Below, in pieces: positions 11,885 through 22,275 of a stretch of DNA of 64,000 nucleotides. The translations under genes were made by a program, and so were the position numbers. The stretch comes from Agelas oroides (lineage: Eukaryota; Porifera; Demospongiae; Agelasida; Agelasidae), in NCBI GenBank assembly GCA_949130485.1, contig OX422191.1, positions 3,721,754 through 3,785,753 on the forward strand, in the 5' to 3' direction. The notes under the pieces were generated by a model, which ran no database searches, was not told the origin of the DNA, and was given only the letters and a program-made list of their open reading frames with translations. Numbering within the stretch: position 1 is the stretch's first letter; every line of letters starts with the position of its first letter.

Positions 11885-12860
11885 GTTATGGTAAAAATGG
11901 ACACCCCAAAATTGGTTCCTCCCGGTGTCGCAGGAATGGGTGACCCCCCATTTTAATGCCCCCCCCCCCCCCCCCGGTCAAATATTCCTAGGAATGAATG
12001 ACCCCTAGTCATTCTTGCCTAGGAACAAATGACCCCCTGGGTCACTAACTCCTTGCAACTAGAGACCCACCCCTGGAAAAAATGACCCCCCCTCACATGC
12101 ACAGTTGCAGTCAAATGGATGACAGTATTCAAAGAGGTGCATACAAAGAAGTGCAAAAAGAAATTGTAAAAGGTGTACAAAGGAATAAAAATCAGTAAAA
12201 TGTTGATATGCAAGTAAAACAATCCTATGTATACTGTGCACAAATAGAAGTCTTGGGTTTACGTTTAATACCTACACACCTATAGTGATACCATGAGTCA
12301 CATTGCTCACATTGGACCATCATGGAGTCATACTCGGCTGGCAATGAGCAGACACAATAAAGAGTTATTACGATATGTTTTCGTTTGTTTTTCTTCCCAG
12401 AAGTCGTGGTTGGGAAGGGTGTCAGTATCCCAGTGTCAAAGTTTTCCTTGAGGTGTTGCCTAAGTCCTTCCTGCTTTAATTAAGTCACAAGACAGCCCAG
12501 ATGCAGCCTGGAAAGCTGTGCCAATGGCAAAAAGACCACAGTCAGCACTCCCTCTCTGTTGTACAATTGGCATGACTGTGACAGCGAGGCTGTTGTCCCA
12601 GACAGCAGGTCGATAGAGGTGCACCAACATCTCATGGATCGACGGTGACAGTGATCCAAAGAAGCAGGAGTCATACACCTTCACCTTGCCATTCTGGTAG
12701 TGTGTTGCAATCCAACGAACATAATCTGGATACCTATGGTGGAAATGCTAACAGGAAGGACAATTAACCTTCCATTAACAGCTGTCACTATCTTGGCGGG
12801 AACTAGCGGGGGGGGGGGGGGGGGGGGGGGGGTCATTTAACCCTACCATAAGTCAATTTT
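11885..12860 (-). mobile_element. Transposon remnant carrying a Ulp1-like protease fragment
   Basis: The left end contains repeated AATGACCCCC/GGTCATT motifs around GTTATGGTAAAAATGG. The right end has the inverse, GGTCATTTAACCCTACCATAA, suggesting an element of about 1 kb. It includes homopolymer C and G tracts and the protease fragment at 12460..12733. The limits are approximate and no transposase is visible. Confidence 0.5.
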
Positions 12861-12932
12861 TCCTAAGAAATCAGTGATCATTCATTCCTCTGACACCGGA
12901 AACTAAGCTCCCCCCCCCCCCCCCCCCCCCCC
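11959..12932. repeat. Long poly(dG)/poly(dC) tracts
   Basis: Three homopolymer runs: C17 at 11959..11975, G25 at 12808..12832 and C23 at 12910..12932. A fourth, G21, is at 35456..35476. Exact lengths may be affected by sequencing error. Confidence 0.9.
12460..12733 (-). pseudogene. Ulp1/C48-like cysteine protease fragment
   Basis: The minus-strand reading starts after a possible acceptor (CCACCATAG) with YPDYVRWIATHYQNGKVKV, then YDSCFFGS, and reaches VQQRGSADCGLFAIGTAFQ. The Gln and the DCG Cys match the oxyanion and nucleophile positions of C48 (Ulp1/SENP-like) peptidases of the kind carried by several DNA transposon families. The position where such proteins usually have HW reads RW, so the catalytic His is apparently absent. 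Only the C-terminal half of the domain is present. The context is a transposon remnant, so I infer a captured or element-encoded protease that is no longer functional. Confidence 0.6.
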
Positions 12933-13099
12933 GCAATCGCACACGGTATTCGTACATTGCACAGTTTTTTTGCGACGAACGCGTATTTCGAAGGCCACTG
13001 AGGCGTACCAATGGAAACCAGAACCAGTCATTAATTTTTCTAGATACGCCACTGTGAACTCCACTAATACTTGGGTTATCGTTGTTGAACAAAGTGGTC

Positions 13100-13198
13100 T
13101 GGAGAAAGAAAGAAAGAAAGAAGGAAGGAAGGAAGGAAAGAAGGAAGGAAGGAAGGAAGGAAAGAAAGAAAGAAAGAAAGAAAGGAAGGAAGGAAGGA

Positions 13199-13274
<76 letters not shown>

Positions 13275-13293
13275 AGGAAAGAAAGAAAGAAAA
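13100..13293 (+). repeat. GAAA/GGAA microsatellite
   Basis: About 190 bp of purine-only GAAA and GGAA tetranucleotides on the plus strand. It creates long Lys/Glu/Arg-rich and Phe/Ser/Leu-rich open frames in every phase; these are artefacts of the repeat. Confidence 0.95.
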
Positions 13294-13449
13294 ATGGCAA
13301 TTTCGCTACCGCACACTTTTGTGTTTAGCTGTCTTCCGCGAGGCTTTTATGAGTGTTGCTGATCATAAAAGCACTCAAAAAGGACGGCTAGGCGCTTAAA
13401 TAAGTTTATAGCGTATTTGTGGTGAAGTTACACGGTTTTTGCTTAAGTA

Positions 13450-15531
13450 CAGTGGAGCCTTTCTTAACGGACCCTCCCAGAAGCGGACAACCTCCCTCGA
13501 ACGGACAAACACAAGAGAACCGATTGATTTTAACATGCTATTAATGTAAAACTAACCTCCGAGAAGCGACCGCCTCTCTGGTCCGGACAACGGACACTGG
13601 CAAAGTCCAGACTGGCATCCTTCAGTACAAAATTATACTTCCAAATAGCGGACACTTGGCCACAACCCACGATTAATAATACACCACACCCAGCGGGCAT
13701 TCTTTGTTTCCGCGGCAGGTACGAAGGAGAAACCTATTCTCATATGGAAATCCGAAACTCCAAGGTGCTTACGGAACTTAGAGAAGTGGGCTCTACCAGT
13801 TGATTAGAAAGCGTGGATGACAGGGGAGATTATGGATGCTGTTCTTACGAAGTTCAACAGGCGCTTGTCGCGGAGTAATCCGCGATCAATTTTACTACTA
13901 ATGGATAATATGCTGGCTGCCATCCTGAAAACTTAGCCGGTAAATTCAGCAACATCAAGGTTTGTTTTCTGCCTGCTAACACTACCTCTAAGCAACAGCC
14001 ACTGGACCTTGGCATAATTCAAAATCTTAAAGTCCACTACAGGCACTTCTTCTTCAGGTATAAGATAGATAAGTGTGACACAGATTCTGACGTGGTGAAG
14101 TCTATCAGTATCCTCATTGCACTCAGGTGGGTAGTGCAGGCTTGGTTACTGGTAAGAGCAGACACTATTGCCAAGTGCTTTTTTTTTTCTTTTTTTTTTT
14201 TTGTGTATAATAATTCTGCATGAGATTACATGTCAGGGATACATACAATACCATACATGTCGCTAATACATGGTATGTACCCATCTAATATTACACAGTT
14301 AAAGTATATTTAAAATAGAATTTTTAAAAGAGTTATAATTTGCCAGAGCCACATCAGATGGTAGTAAATTCCAGAGCTCAACGGAGTGAGGAAAAAAAGA
14401 GTACTTGAAGCTGTCTGTCTTTGCAGTAAATCCTGACAATGTATATGGGGGGCTAAGCTTCGTAGATTGAAAGGGTTGTCTCTTGCAGAGATGGGAACAT
14501 TTGGGAAGTCAGCAAGACCATGTACAATTTTGTACATTACACTGAGTTTCATCTGCATGCTTTCTCCTGGCAGCGAGAGTCGGGAGATTTAGGCTGCTGC
14601 ACAACATAGAATAACTAGCATCCCACTGTTTTGAACAGACTCGCAAGGCAAACTTCTGAACTGATTCTAGCGTATCTATATCTTTCTGTAGGTAAGGGTC
14701 CCAAACTTGACAGGCATATTCAAGATGGGGTCTGATGTTAGAGACATAGAGTTCCTTTAGGGTGGTAGTATCTGCATCTTGGTAAAATTGCCTATAGAGC
14801 ATTCCAACCAGCCTTCTTGCTTTGGTGCATATCATATTTATGCTTTAGGAAGGCCAGCATCCCGAATGCCAACCTCGATGTTATATCTTGCGATCTTGAG
14901 GAGGAAGATGACCCTTTCTTAGAGGCCGACATGTATATGGAAGTGCAGAGCCTCATTGAGAAGATCATGCCTACTGATGGAAGATGTAATGTGGATGAAT
15001 ACTTAAATGATGATCTCCCAGTATATGTATGGAGCTTGACAATGCTATATAGCTGGGAGGCTGACTTCTTGAAGCAGTTAGGACAGGAGGAACAGGAAGT
15101 AGCTGATGAAGAAGAGGATGGAGAAGATGAAATGCATGGATGCACAACCCCCTCCTCCAAAATTCCACAATTTCAAGGAGGCAGTACAGTCCCTTGAAGA
15201 TGTTCAGCAGTTCCTAGAAAGCAGAGTCTACATAGAAGAAGCTTTAAGAATCAGTTCAGCAATAGACACCATGACAGCCTTGAAACTAAAATCCTCCAAA
15301 CAGACCACTCTACATGACTACTGTCATAGCTGAACACTGTCATAACGGACTAATACTATCAGAGCTGACTGTTATCATTACTAACCCCCATAATAGTTCA
15401 TTATATATTGGAAACAAACATGTATTAGGGTGATACAATGAAGAAAAGACAAATCTCCGAGATAGGGACGACCTCTCTACAAGGGACAAAGGCCACATCC
15501 CCAAAGCATCCTTTACTCGGAGGTTCCACTG
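13450..15531 (+). mobile_element. pogo/Tigger DNA transposon, degenerate, split by a LINE
   Basis: The ends CAGTGGAGCCTTTCTTAACGG and AGGTTCCACTG are inverted and each abuts TA. Transposase remnants of the DDE/D pogo type can be read: ILLLMDN around 13890, then CFLPANTTSKQQPLDLGIIQ around 13965..14025 (with a frame change), then a helical tail. After the LINE insertion the C-terminal part resumes as an acidic frame at 14846..15197 (for example VISCDLEEEDDPFLEADMY). Stops and frame changes make it inactive. Removing the 659-bp LINE gives an element of about 1.4 kb, so the N-terminal DNA-binding part is also reduced. Confidence 0.85.
14182..14840 (-). mobile_element. 5'-truncated LINE inserted in the Tigger element
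   Basis: Minus-strand LINE 3' end. It encodes the C-terminal part of a jockey-like polymerase (ARRLVGMLYRQFYQDADTTT and LEYACQVWDPYL at 14509..14835) and ends in a T-rich tract at 14182..14202, the complement of its poly(A) tail. The flanking 6-bp direct repeat TGCTTT is at 14176..14181 and 14841..14846. One frame change separates 14310..14558 from the upstream frame. It belongs to the same clade as the LINE at 7608..9490. Confidence 0.88.
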
Positions 15532-15685
15532 TATTACATATATTGCATGCATGTCCGCGCCATCCCTATACACTCACTAGTGTACATCGATATGTACTGC
15601 ATGGTTTTAGCATAGGTGTCCATGAAATTTATGGATTTGTGAACACATCTCTATCCTTGGACACAGTTTGCACTGTGCTATACAT

Positions 15686-16090
15686 AACTATAACTTGGGT
15701 TTACTTTCCATTTGTAAGTAAGTTATCTATATGCAAAGCTTTTGTTCCATTGTTTGCACTGCACTATAAATTGCAAACACTTTGGTCCGTTTGTAAAGAT
15801 GATGTATCTAAGTTAAACATACCTTATGAAAATATCAAAGCTTTTGTTCATTGGTTTGCTAATAGTTTACTTGCACATAAGAGCTATAACTATAACTTGG
15901 GTTTACTTTCCATTATTTGTAAACAACTTAGCTATCTATGCAAAGCTTTTGTTCCATTGTTTGCACTGCACTATAAATTGTAAACACTTGGGGGTTTACT
16001 TTCCATTTGTAAAGATGATGTATATATCTAAGTTAAACATACCTCAGGCCTTATGAAAATATCGAAGCTTTTGTTCATTGGCTCATATTA
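15686..16090 (+). repeat. Tandem duplication of a ~200-bp unit
   Basis: Two copies beginning AACTATAACTTGGGTTTACT (15686 and 15888), both containing CAAAGCTTTTGTTCCATTG and AAAGATGATGTAT. The open frames across it are repeats of one another and not convincing genes. Confidence 0.85.
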
Positions 16091-16300
16091 ATATATTACT
16101 AGCGTATGTGAGCTCTGCATGGTGAAGTGCTTTTTGATTTCTCATACCATGAAGGTCATTAGGGACTTAGCCAGTGGCTTGCCATCATGGTTCATGTGGT
16201 TCATCTCTTGTTGAAAGCTGAATAGGTGTTCATTCACTTCACCAAGATCTGTGGACTTAATAGAGCTGCTGCTGTTTGTATAAATAACTATGATAGACTA

Positions 16301-17854
16301 CTACAATGGACAATCATTCACATGCTCAAGTTTGTTCCGTTCAACTAGTCTCTGCTCCATACAATCCATAACTACATGATCCCACTCCATAAAGTACTTG
16401 TTGAAGAAAAATATTGGTTGATGTGCATTGACTCCTATACTATATATCATGGGAAGGTCACCGCTGCCCACTACACACACGTCATGAACCACCCAACCTT
16501 TGCACTGTGCTCTAGATCTTGTTTGGTTCCAATATTTGGGAACCCATATGCTTGCCAGCACATTAGGCATTTTGACATTTTCCATCTTGGGAGGACCACC
16601 AGGTGCACCTTGCAGTCTGTGCAGGGATGCATAGAAATGCTCATCTGCAACTACGACATCTTTCATATATTCTCTTAATGCAATGGCTGCTTCATTAGTC
16701 AGGAAGAAGGACATTAAGGGTCTGGTAATAGCCATGTAATTCGAAGCTTTATACAGTTTAATACCATATGGCACAGGCCCCAGTTTACTCCATGTAAGAG
16801 AAGTACGTCCATAAATTGTGAAATAAATACAGTGAGCTAAACCGTCTGGAGCAACTTTGTGCACAAATCGATGCATGGCTGCTTTTGGTACTTCAAATGA
16901 ATCAATAGCAGAGGATCCATTCAGCTTCATAAGGGTTTGAACAATCTCCCTATTTGTCATCAGTGGTAGTTCTCGACCACACAAGTTGATAGTATACTTC
17001 CATCTGGATGGCTCAAATTTCAGTAGATCCTGCATACAATTTAACTGAGCATCAACGAGAGTGTGGTGTGCGTAGTACACACTTTCCAGTTTTGAGGCAA
17101 CAAAAACATTGCTTAGACAGTAAGAAATACGTAAAAACACGCTCATAAAGTCTTTTCCTTGTTTTGCATCAGGGTGAATGCAGTACAAGTTCTGAGGTCG
17201 ATAAATAACTTTCAATAGCCTCAGCACCTGCCACACGTCTGTGTATACCACAAGGATGTATGCTAGAGGGAACCTTTCCTCTTCTGGTGATACATAAAAG
17301 TTATTGAAGTATTCTTCAACTACATGGGAACAATTGTTAAGTCCATTCAGAAAATGTGCTTCCGATTCTACATTCTTCCACGTTTTGAGTTTTTCCTTTA
17401 CTTTCGTTAACTCACCTACATCTCCTGCACTAAGGGCCCTGCAATCAGCCTTTATTCTAGGCTGAAGGACTGTTACAATATTCCTCTTCCAGGAATATAC
17501 TCCAGTGATATCACAGTGGTTCTTCCTGGGGCTCCAGGTTGTGTTAATTGGGGGTTGTGATCCAGACACGTACGGACGCGATAATGAACTACAAACATAT
17601 AGGTGCCTAACAATCATCAACTGAACAAGAATGACAGACAACATCGCTAGAAATGATACCCGGAAGCAACGGATTGTTGGCTTGAAGCACTTGATTGATG
17701 ACTTGGTTAGACAGTGGATTGCCGCAGAAATAATCGACTTCATTTTCAAACTTGTTTGAGCTACAGACGAGTTTAGAAGTGAGATCCACACTAGCGCGAT
17801 CGGGTGTGGTAAATCAAGAAACGAAACGAAACGAAGCGGAAGCCGCACCCACAA
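16301..17854 (-). CDS. Core-2/I-branching type beta-1,6-N-acetylglucosaminyltransferase (GT14)
   Basis: Intronless frame of 517 codons. The more likely start is the second Met (MKSIISAAIH, at 17743), which gives a short basic cytoplasmic tail and then one membrane anchor (residues about 66-82 of the long form, FLAMLSVILVQLMIV). This is the type II topology of Golgi enzymes. The catalytic region has the GT14 blocks in order: FPLAYILVVYTDV, LYCIHPDAK, NVFVASKLESVYYAHHTLV, DAQLNCMQDLL, WKYTINLCGRELPLMTN, then VVADEHFYASLHR, where the Asp-Glu pair corresponds to the conserved acidic pair. Family members add GlcNAc in beta-1,6 linkage to O-glycan cores or poly-lactosamine from UDP-GlcNAc. Cysteines typical of the stem and catalytic domain are present. 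The exact acceptor specificity cannot be read, and related branching transferases are the main alternative. Confidence 0.88.
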   Translation of the reverse strand: MWVRLPLRFVSFLDLPHPIALVWISLLNSSVAQTSLKMKSIISAAIHCLTKSSIKCFKPTIRCFRVSFLAMLSVILVQLMIVRHLYVCSSLSRPYVSGSQPPINTTWSPRKNHCDITGVYSWKRNIVTVLQPRIKADCRALSAGDVGELTKVKEKLKTWKNVESEAHFLNGLNNCSHVVEEYFNNFYVSPEEERFPLAYILVVYTDVWQVLRLLKVIYRPQNLYCIHPDAKQGKDFMSVFLRISYCLSNVFVASKLESVYYAHHTLVDAQLNCMQDLLKFEPSRWKYTINLCGRELPLMTNREIVQTLMKLNGSSAIDSFEVPKAAMHRFVHKVAPDGLAHCIYFTIYGRTSLTWSKLGPVPYGIKLYKASNYMAITRPLMSFFLTNEAAIALREYMKDVVVADEHFYASLHRLQGAPGGPPKMENVKMPNVLASIWVPKYWNQTRSRAQCKGWVVHDVCVVGSGDLPMIYSIGVNAHQPIFFFNKYFMEWDHVVMDCMEQRLVERNKLEHVNDCPL

Positions 17855-18082
17855 AAGTGCAAATCTCGGCGCGCATCCGACCTCTGTAGTAGCTTCATTT
17901 CAGATTAATTTTGTATCTTCCAATACTGTTAGTCAGGTATGATTATACATTGCTGTTTATGTGTTTTATTGTTGAGAGGCTGAGAGCTGCTTTGTTTAGC
18001 CCTGTACCCAATGCGGTTGGTTTTGCTGACAAAACTATGGTTTATGCTCCTTCTCACACGCAAAGTCGCTACATATACCATA

Positions 18083-18155
18083 GTCTCGCGAAAGAGCGCC
18101 CACGAGCGGAGCACCTTACAAGTCCGCCAAAGAGGGGGGTGGGCGCTCTTTCGAG
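18083..18155. repeat. Short inverted repeat with GCGCTCTTTCG arms
   Basis: CGCGAAAGAGCGCCCA at the left and TGGGCGCTCTTTCGAG at the right are inverse to each other, with about 40 bp between them. Probably a small hairpin element; a further AAAGAACGCCCA half-copy follows at 18176. Confidence 0.6.
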
Positions 18156-18337
18156 TGCTTCCACATTTAACTACGAAAGAACGCCCAAGTCATGTTTACA
18201 GCGACTGGATGCCCTCGAAGCAAATAATTGGACAAACAATAACCGTCAGCGGAGCCACCAGCGGCTTTGAAGCCAAGTCCTAACGGCACACAACATTCTG
18301 TTCACCCGGTTTGAAACGGTTACGTCATCTTATTATT

Positions 18338-19110
18338 GGGGCGAGCCTGAGCGAGCCCCACACAAGCGTGACTGAAAATATGCGCGCGAGATAGTAATTA
18401 GTGCTGCGCGAATACTGCTAGGAGAACTCTAGATAGACCTCTATGGCATTTTATGATACGCAGAATAAATGGCAGTATCCACTGAGTGAGTTTCGTCCCA
18501 AACAAACTAAAGCTGCTTGTGTAAATCGAGTTGACCTTTCACTATGGGCCTCTATGGCGGTCAATATGATTGGGGCGAGCCTGAGCGAGCCCCACACTAG
18601 CGTGACTGCATTGCGCACGTGTGTGTGTATCTGACTATGCGCTTGGACCGACCACTTACCGTAAATTTTAAATGAGCGCATTCAAATAATTCACAAAGAT
18701 CGATATCGTGAAGCATGTGAAGGCCAGTGGAGGCTACTGCAGCGTCGGGGACCCGGAGCGAAGACGACTGAAGTTGAAGCACGCGTGGCACTGGTTTGTG
18801 CTTCTACCGACGACGGCAGGCCGCTCACAGGCGGTACAAATTTAATACGGACGGTGGTTGACTGGGTCACTTCAGGTATATACTCGCGGCGGGCATGTAT
18901 AAACGGCATTCATAAACGCCAGAAATTTAGCTCATGATTTCGGTGTAAAGCTTAGTCCATGCATGTGTAGCCACATTATCTGGTGAGGACTTAGCTACTT
19001 ATAATGCGTTATTTTAAATTTGGCTTAAACAGCCGACAGTGACAAATCCTGCTGTGTGCCATGACAAAGTAGTAAATCAGCAGTTTGTTGCTTGCTCAGG
19101 GTCGCCCCAT
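18338..19110. mobile_element. GAGCCTGAGCGAGC-family element
   Basis: The left tip GGGGCGAGCCTGAGCGAGCC occurs at 18338 and again at 18573, and the right tip is TTGCTCAGGGTCGCCCC near 19105. The interior after 18640 (TTACCGTAAATTTTAAATG and GTACAAATTT blocks) matches the element at 62214..62660, showing a true dispersed family. The doubled left tip suggests one copy inserted in, or recombined with, another. No coding content recognised. Confidence 0.7.
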
Positions 19111-19315
19111 GATGATGAATCATCTCACTAGTTACGTCATTCACGTAGCACTAATTGCTACCTTGCGCGCGTATCACTAATTACTAGCTTCCAACCTCCT
19201 CTGACAATAGACCCTTTCCACATGTACATAAGCTAAAGTATGCATAGCATGTCTAATTGTACGTGACGTCACTTCCAGCGGCCTTCACGGACTAAGTCCT
19301 TTTAAGTCAAATTGG

Positions 19316-19450
19316 TAGCCTCGTTCCCAGGCTCTCCCCTCCCCCGACGAAAATAAAAACAGAGGGGGAGAGCCTGGGATTGATTCGCACATGATATCGC
19401 GGCACGACGACGTCACTGCAATAATTACAAAAGTCGTGACGTAATTATCC
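19316..19450 (+). mobile_element. Left end of a long hairpin-family element
   Basis: TAGCCTCGTTCCCAGGCTCTCC, the inverse GGGAGAGCCTGGGA, then a subterminal region with CACATGA and GACGACGTCACTG. The right tip was not found, so the copy is truncated. Confidence 0.55.
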
Positions 19451-19460
19451 AACCACGTGA

Positions 19461-19947
19461 TTGGCTGAAGCGGACAGCTACGATATACTACTGAAGCAAG
19501 TGAGCTGTGACTGCATCAGTGAGACCTCGGCACAGGTCAAACAGCAGCAATGGCGGAGAAGTACACCATTCTTCGCTCACTTTCTACTATGCTATCCTTC
19601 TAACTTCTACTATACTTGTCTATATGCTACACTTTTCAACCTGGCAACCGCAAACCTTCCTTCTACAATTTTAGCTATACCAAGCTACACTCACTCTCTA
19701 CACTATGCTATATGCTACATCCCACAACCCCAGTCTTTCCATCTATCGGCAATCACCAACCTCTTTACTTTGACCTGTTGCTATGCGATTTGCTACAATG
19801 CACAATTCTGCCTTCCAGAAACACTTCACTTTCCCTTTTCTGCTTAGTCCCCGATTTTTTGGTTTTGTTGTGTATACATGTCTTTTGTGCTCTGATATCT
19901 AGGCTCTTGTACTTGCTGCAGCTAAAAAATAAAAAATAAAAAAAACA

Positions 19948-19980
<33 letters not shown>
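19461..19980 (+). repeat. Possible retroposed sequence with a poly(A) tail
   Basis: A pyrimidine-rich, intron-free stretch ending in AATAAA-like motifs and an A-rich tract of about 55 bp (19923..19979). It has no recognisable protein domain. The A-tail suggests a retroposed transcript or SINE-like copy; a target duplication was not evident. Confidence 0.4.
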
Positions 19981-19982
<2 letters not shown>

Positions 19983-20172
19983 TCTTTTCACTCTCTATCT
20001 TTCACCCTCTTCGTGCTTTACCTCTTATATACAAGTACTGAAATACCCAGTCCCCAGAAATTTTGTTTAACAAGTATTGCGTGTTTTTGTACTCTGTCTC
20101 ATAGGCCAGAATTGGCCTGTTGCCTTGTGGCGTGACGATAAAATTTCATTCATTCAATCATATATATCCACG

Positions 20173-20472
20173 ATGCCCGGAGACGCTTGTGTTGTATGTG
20201 GGAATGCTTGTGTGAAGACGCCACAGCTATCCTATCACCGCTTTCCCAGTGACCATGAGAAGCGTGCCTTGTGGCTGAAGGTGTTCCAGCTAACTGAGGA
20301 GCAGTTCAAGCCCCACCATCGAGTATGTTCTCGACATTTCCGTGATGGCAATCCGCAGAAAGGGCCCGACGTAGGTCTAGGAAAGCGTTTTGCTTCTCCA
20401 GTGAAGAAGGGAGCCCCTAGGACCAAGAGAGCTCGACTGGTTGCTGCTCGCTGCTTCAGTATATCACTGTAA
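20173..20472 (+). CDS. THAP zinc-finger domain ORF, truncated by a MITE
   Basis: From the ATG at 20173 the frame reads MPGDACVVCGN, LSYHRFPSDHEKRALWLKVF and VCSRHFRDGNPQKG. This is the C2CH THAP zinc-binding pattern: Cys-x2-Cys at residues 7 and 10, and Cys-x2-His in VCSRHF, with the conserved Trp between. THAP domains bind DNA and occur in host transcription factors and at the N-terminus of P-like and other transposases. The basic segment PVKKGAPRTKRAR follows. The last codons and the stop come from a MITE inserted at 20465, so the original downstream part is lost or displaced. An upstream in-frame ATG (20077) is less likely because the THAP domain normally starts at the protein N-terminus. 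Confidence 0.75.
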   Translation: MPGDACVVCGNACVKTPQLSYHRFPSDHEKRALWLKVFQLTEEQFKPHHRVCSRHFRDGNPQKGPDVGLGKRFASPVKKGAPRTKRARLVAARCFSISL

Positions 20473-20929
20473 AAACATTTGGGTTACTTCAACCATATTT
20501 TGGTCATCTCAGTTGCATGCCTGTTGTGTAGCTACGTGACATGTTACAAACTTCAAGGGATGCTTCCAATTTGATTGAAAGCTTAAGTGTAGTTGAGATG
20601 CTTCTCCTTTTTGTTAACTTAGGATCTTCTTGCAGAAAGCCTAGCTATGGCTACATTCCTGGCATTTCTACCATAACCATGCAACCAAGGAACTCCTCCA
20701 GGGGCAGGTGTGTAGGATCAAAGAAACACCAAACCTTACCAGAAATGCTGATTTATAGGCCTCCTGCAAGATGATCCTAATTTAACAAAAGGGAGAAGCT
20801 TCTCAACTACACTTTGATTCAAATTGTAAGCATCCCTTGATGAAGTTCATAATGTTTCACTTACACAACAAGCATGCAACTGAGATGACCAAAATATAGT
20901 TGAAGTGTAACCCAAATGTTTTTACAGTG
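20465..20929. mobile_element. MITE with CACTGTAAAAACATTTGGG ends
   Basis: The ends CACTGTAAAAACATTTGGGT and its inverse are perfect for about 20 bp. Imperfect pairing runs inward (GTCATCTCAGTTGCATG). Flanked by TAT on both sides. It interrupts the THAP ORF. A partial second copy lies at about 21190..21275. Confidence 0.85.
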
Positions 20930-21189
20930 TATGATGGCTAGGAATTTTGAGACTGCCCATGCATCCAAGCTAACTTAATTGAGGATTCCCTAGTGCCATG
21001 CAATTGTGTGAGTTGATGAAAGAAGGCATGTCAGTGAGTTAACTGCTGAAATGCACAGTATACAATCACTCACCCCTGCCCGCCTCCCTGCTGTGACTAA
21101 TACTGGTGTATCTATGCATGTGTTCAATTAAAAGAGAAGCTTCTGAATGTTTTGATTTCAAGGTCTTCAGAAGACCTGTTTGGAAGTAT

Positions 21190-21275
21190 TCCTTGAACTT
21201 CATGATGTGTACACCACACACATGCAACTGAAATAACTGAAATATGGTTGAAATAACCTAAATGTTTTACAGTGA
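21190..21275. mobile_element. Partial copy of the CACTGTAAAA MITE
   Basis: Contains ATGCAACTGAAATAACTGAA and ends CCTAAATGTTTTACAGTG, matching the right end of the MITE at 20465..20929 with several differences. Confidence 0.6.
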
Positions 21276-21501
21276 TATATATCGATATCAGACATCGTTG
21301 CGCACAACAGTCGTTCTCCGTACTCGCTCAAGCAATTGCTCTCGTCCACACTTGCTAGGATCCTAGTTTATTATTATAAACACTCCAAAGTAGGAGCAAC
21401 AGAGTACAATAGTATACACATAGTACAATAGTACAGTAGTATAAATTAGTAGCTACAGGATATAGTTTGAATAACATCATCTGGATTTCCGAGAATGTTT
21501 A

Positions 21502-22275
21502 TACCGTAGTGTCCCGCTAATACGCCCCCTTCGAAAATACGCCCCCCCCCCCCTCTTTTCCGCCAAAGTTCCTGCACAGGGTAGTTTGACTCGTTATAAC
21601 GCCCCCCGGTGAGCGTCTTCTGGAACATCAAAACTACACGTGCTTACTATACGTTGCAAGTGCGTTCAGTATAAGACTATAGTAGTCGGTGAATCTTTTG
21701 TAAGTTTTGTGGCTTTTAGAAAAGCCGGTTAGATGTTCCAAGTTTTAAGCTGCTAGTTTAGCAAACAGGTTTATCAGTCTGTCAACTTGGGTGTTTTTGC
21801 TTCCCTCTGAAGATGTACACGCACGGAACCACGAGTCCTTTCCCATCAACTTCAGAACGTCTTCTGTCACCATTGACGATGCAAGTCATCTCGCTGCCAC
21901 TCTTGTGCAAGAAATACCAGCAGACTCTGGAAATTTCCCGTGGTACATGACCGACAGTGTTGCCGTTCTTGAGGACAGCTACAGCGAAGTCGTCGTGAAT
22001 GTTATTGACCTCGCGTTGAACTGGCAGCTCTTCTGCGATGTAGGGAGACCACGCAGCTTTGTAAACGTGATGTCCGCGAACAGTACTCTCGATCCTGAAA
22101 GTCGTCGCCATAGTTAGTTGGAAGTGTCCTAATTGCGTGCATAGCACTTGCGTAAAATCTTTTGAGGGGGGGCTTATAGTCGAGACTAATTGCATCCTCG
22201 AATATAAGCCCCCCCCCACTTTAGGCGGGATGTAGTGTACAAAATGGGGGGGCGTATTAACGGGACACTACGGTA
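21502..22275. mobile_element. TACCGTA-tipped TIR element carrying a HIRAN-like ORF
   Basis: Ends TACCGTAGTGTCCCG and CGGGACACTACGGTA, flanked by TA, with G/C-rich subterminal tracts (ATACGCCCCC and GGGGGGCGTAT). It is inserted in the last codons of a LINE, whose sequence resumes on the other side. Most of the interior is one open frame, listed separately. Confidence 0.85.
21782..22111 (-). CDS. HIRAN-like domain protein inside a TIR element
   Basis: From the ATG at 22111 there are 109 codons (145 if the upstream in-frame ATG at 22219 is used). The frame reads MATTFRIESTVRGHHVY, REVNNIHDDFAVAVLKNG and NTVGHVPREISR. The order RE..N..D..AV.V..G..VGHVPR resembles the HIRAN fold, a small beta-barrel that binds DNA ends or damaged DNA in HLTF-like helicases and occurs alone in some mobile elements. 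The second half (CYIFRGKQKH region) is Cys- and Gly-containing but unassigned. The frame is free of stops and fills the element between its inverted repeats. The upstream start runs into the TIR. The family assignment rests on pattern only; the role in the element is unknown. Confidence 0.6.
   Translation of the reverse strand: MATTFRIESTVRGHHVYKAAWSPYIAEELPVQREVNNIHDDFAVAVLKNGNTVGHVPREISRVCWYFLHKSGSEMTCIVNGDRRRSEVDGKGLVVPCVYIFRGKQKHPS

Noticed and set aside
13082-13399. Long Lys/Arg/Glu-rich and Phe/Ser-rich open frames
   Set aside because: They are translations of a GAAA/GGAA microsatellite in several phases.
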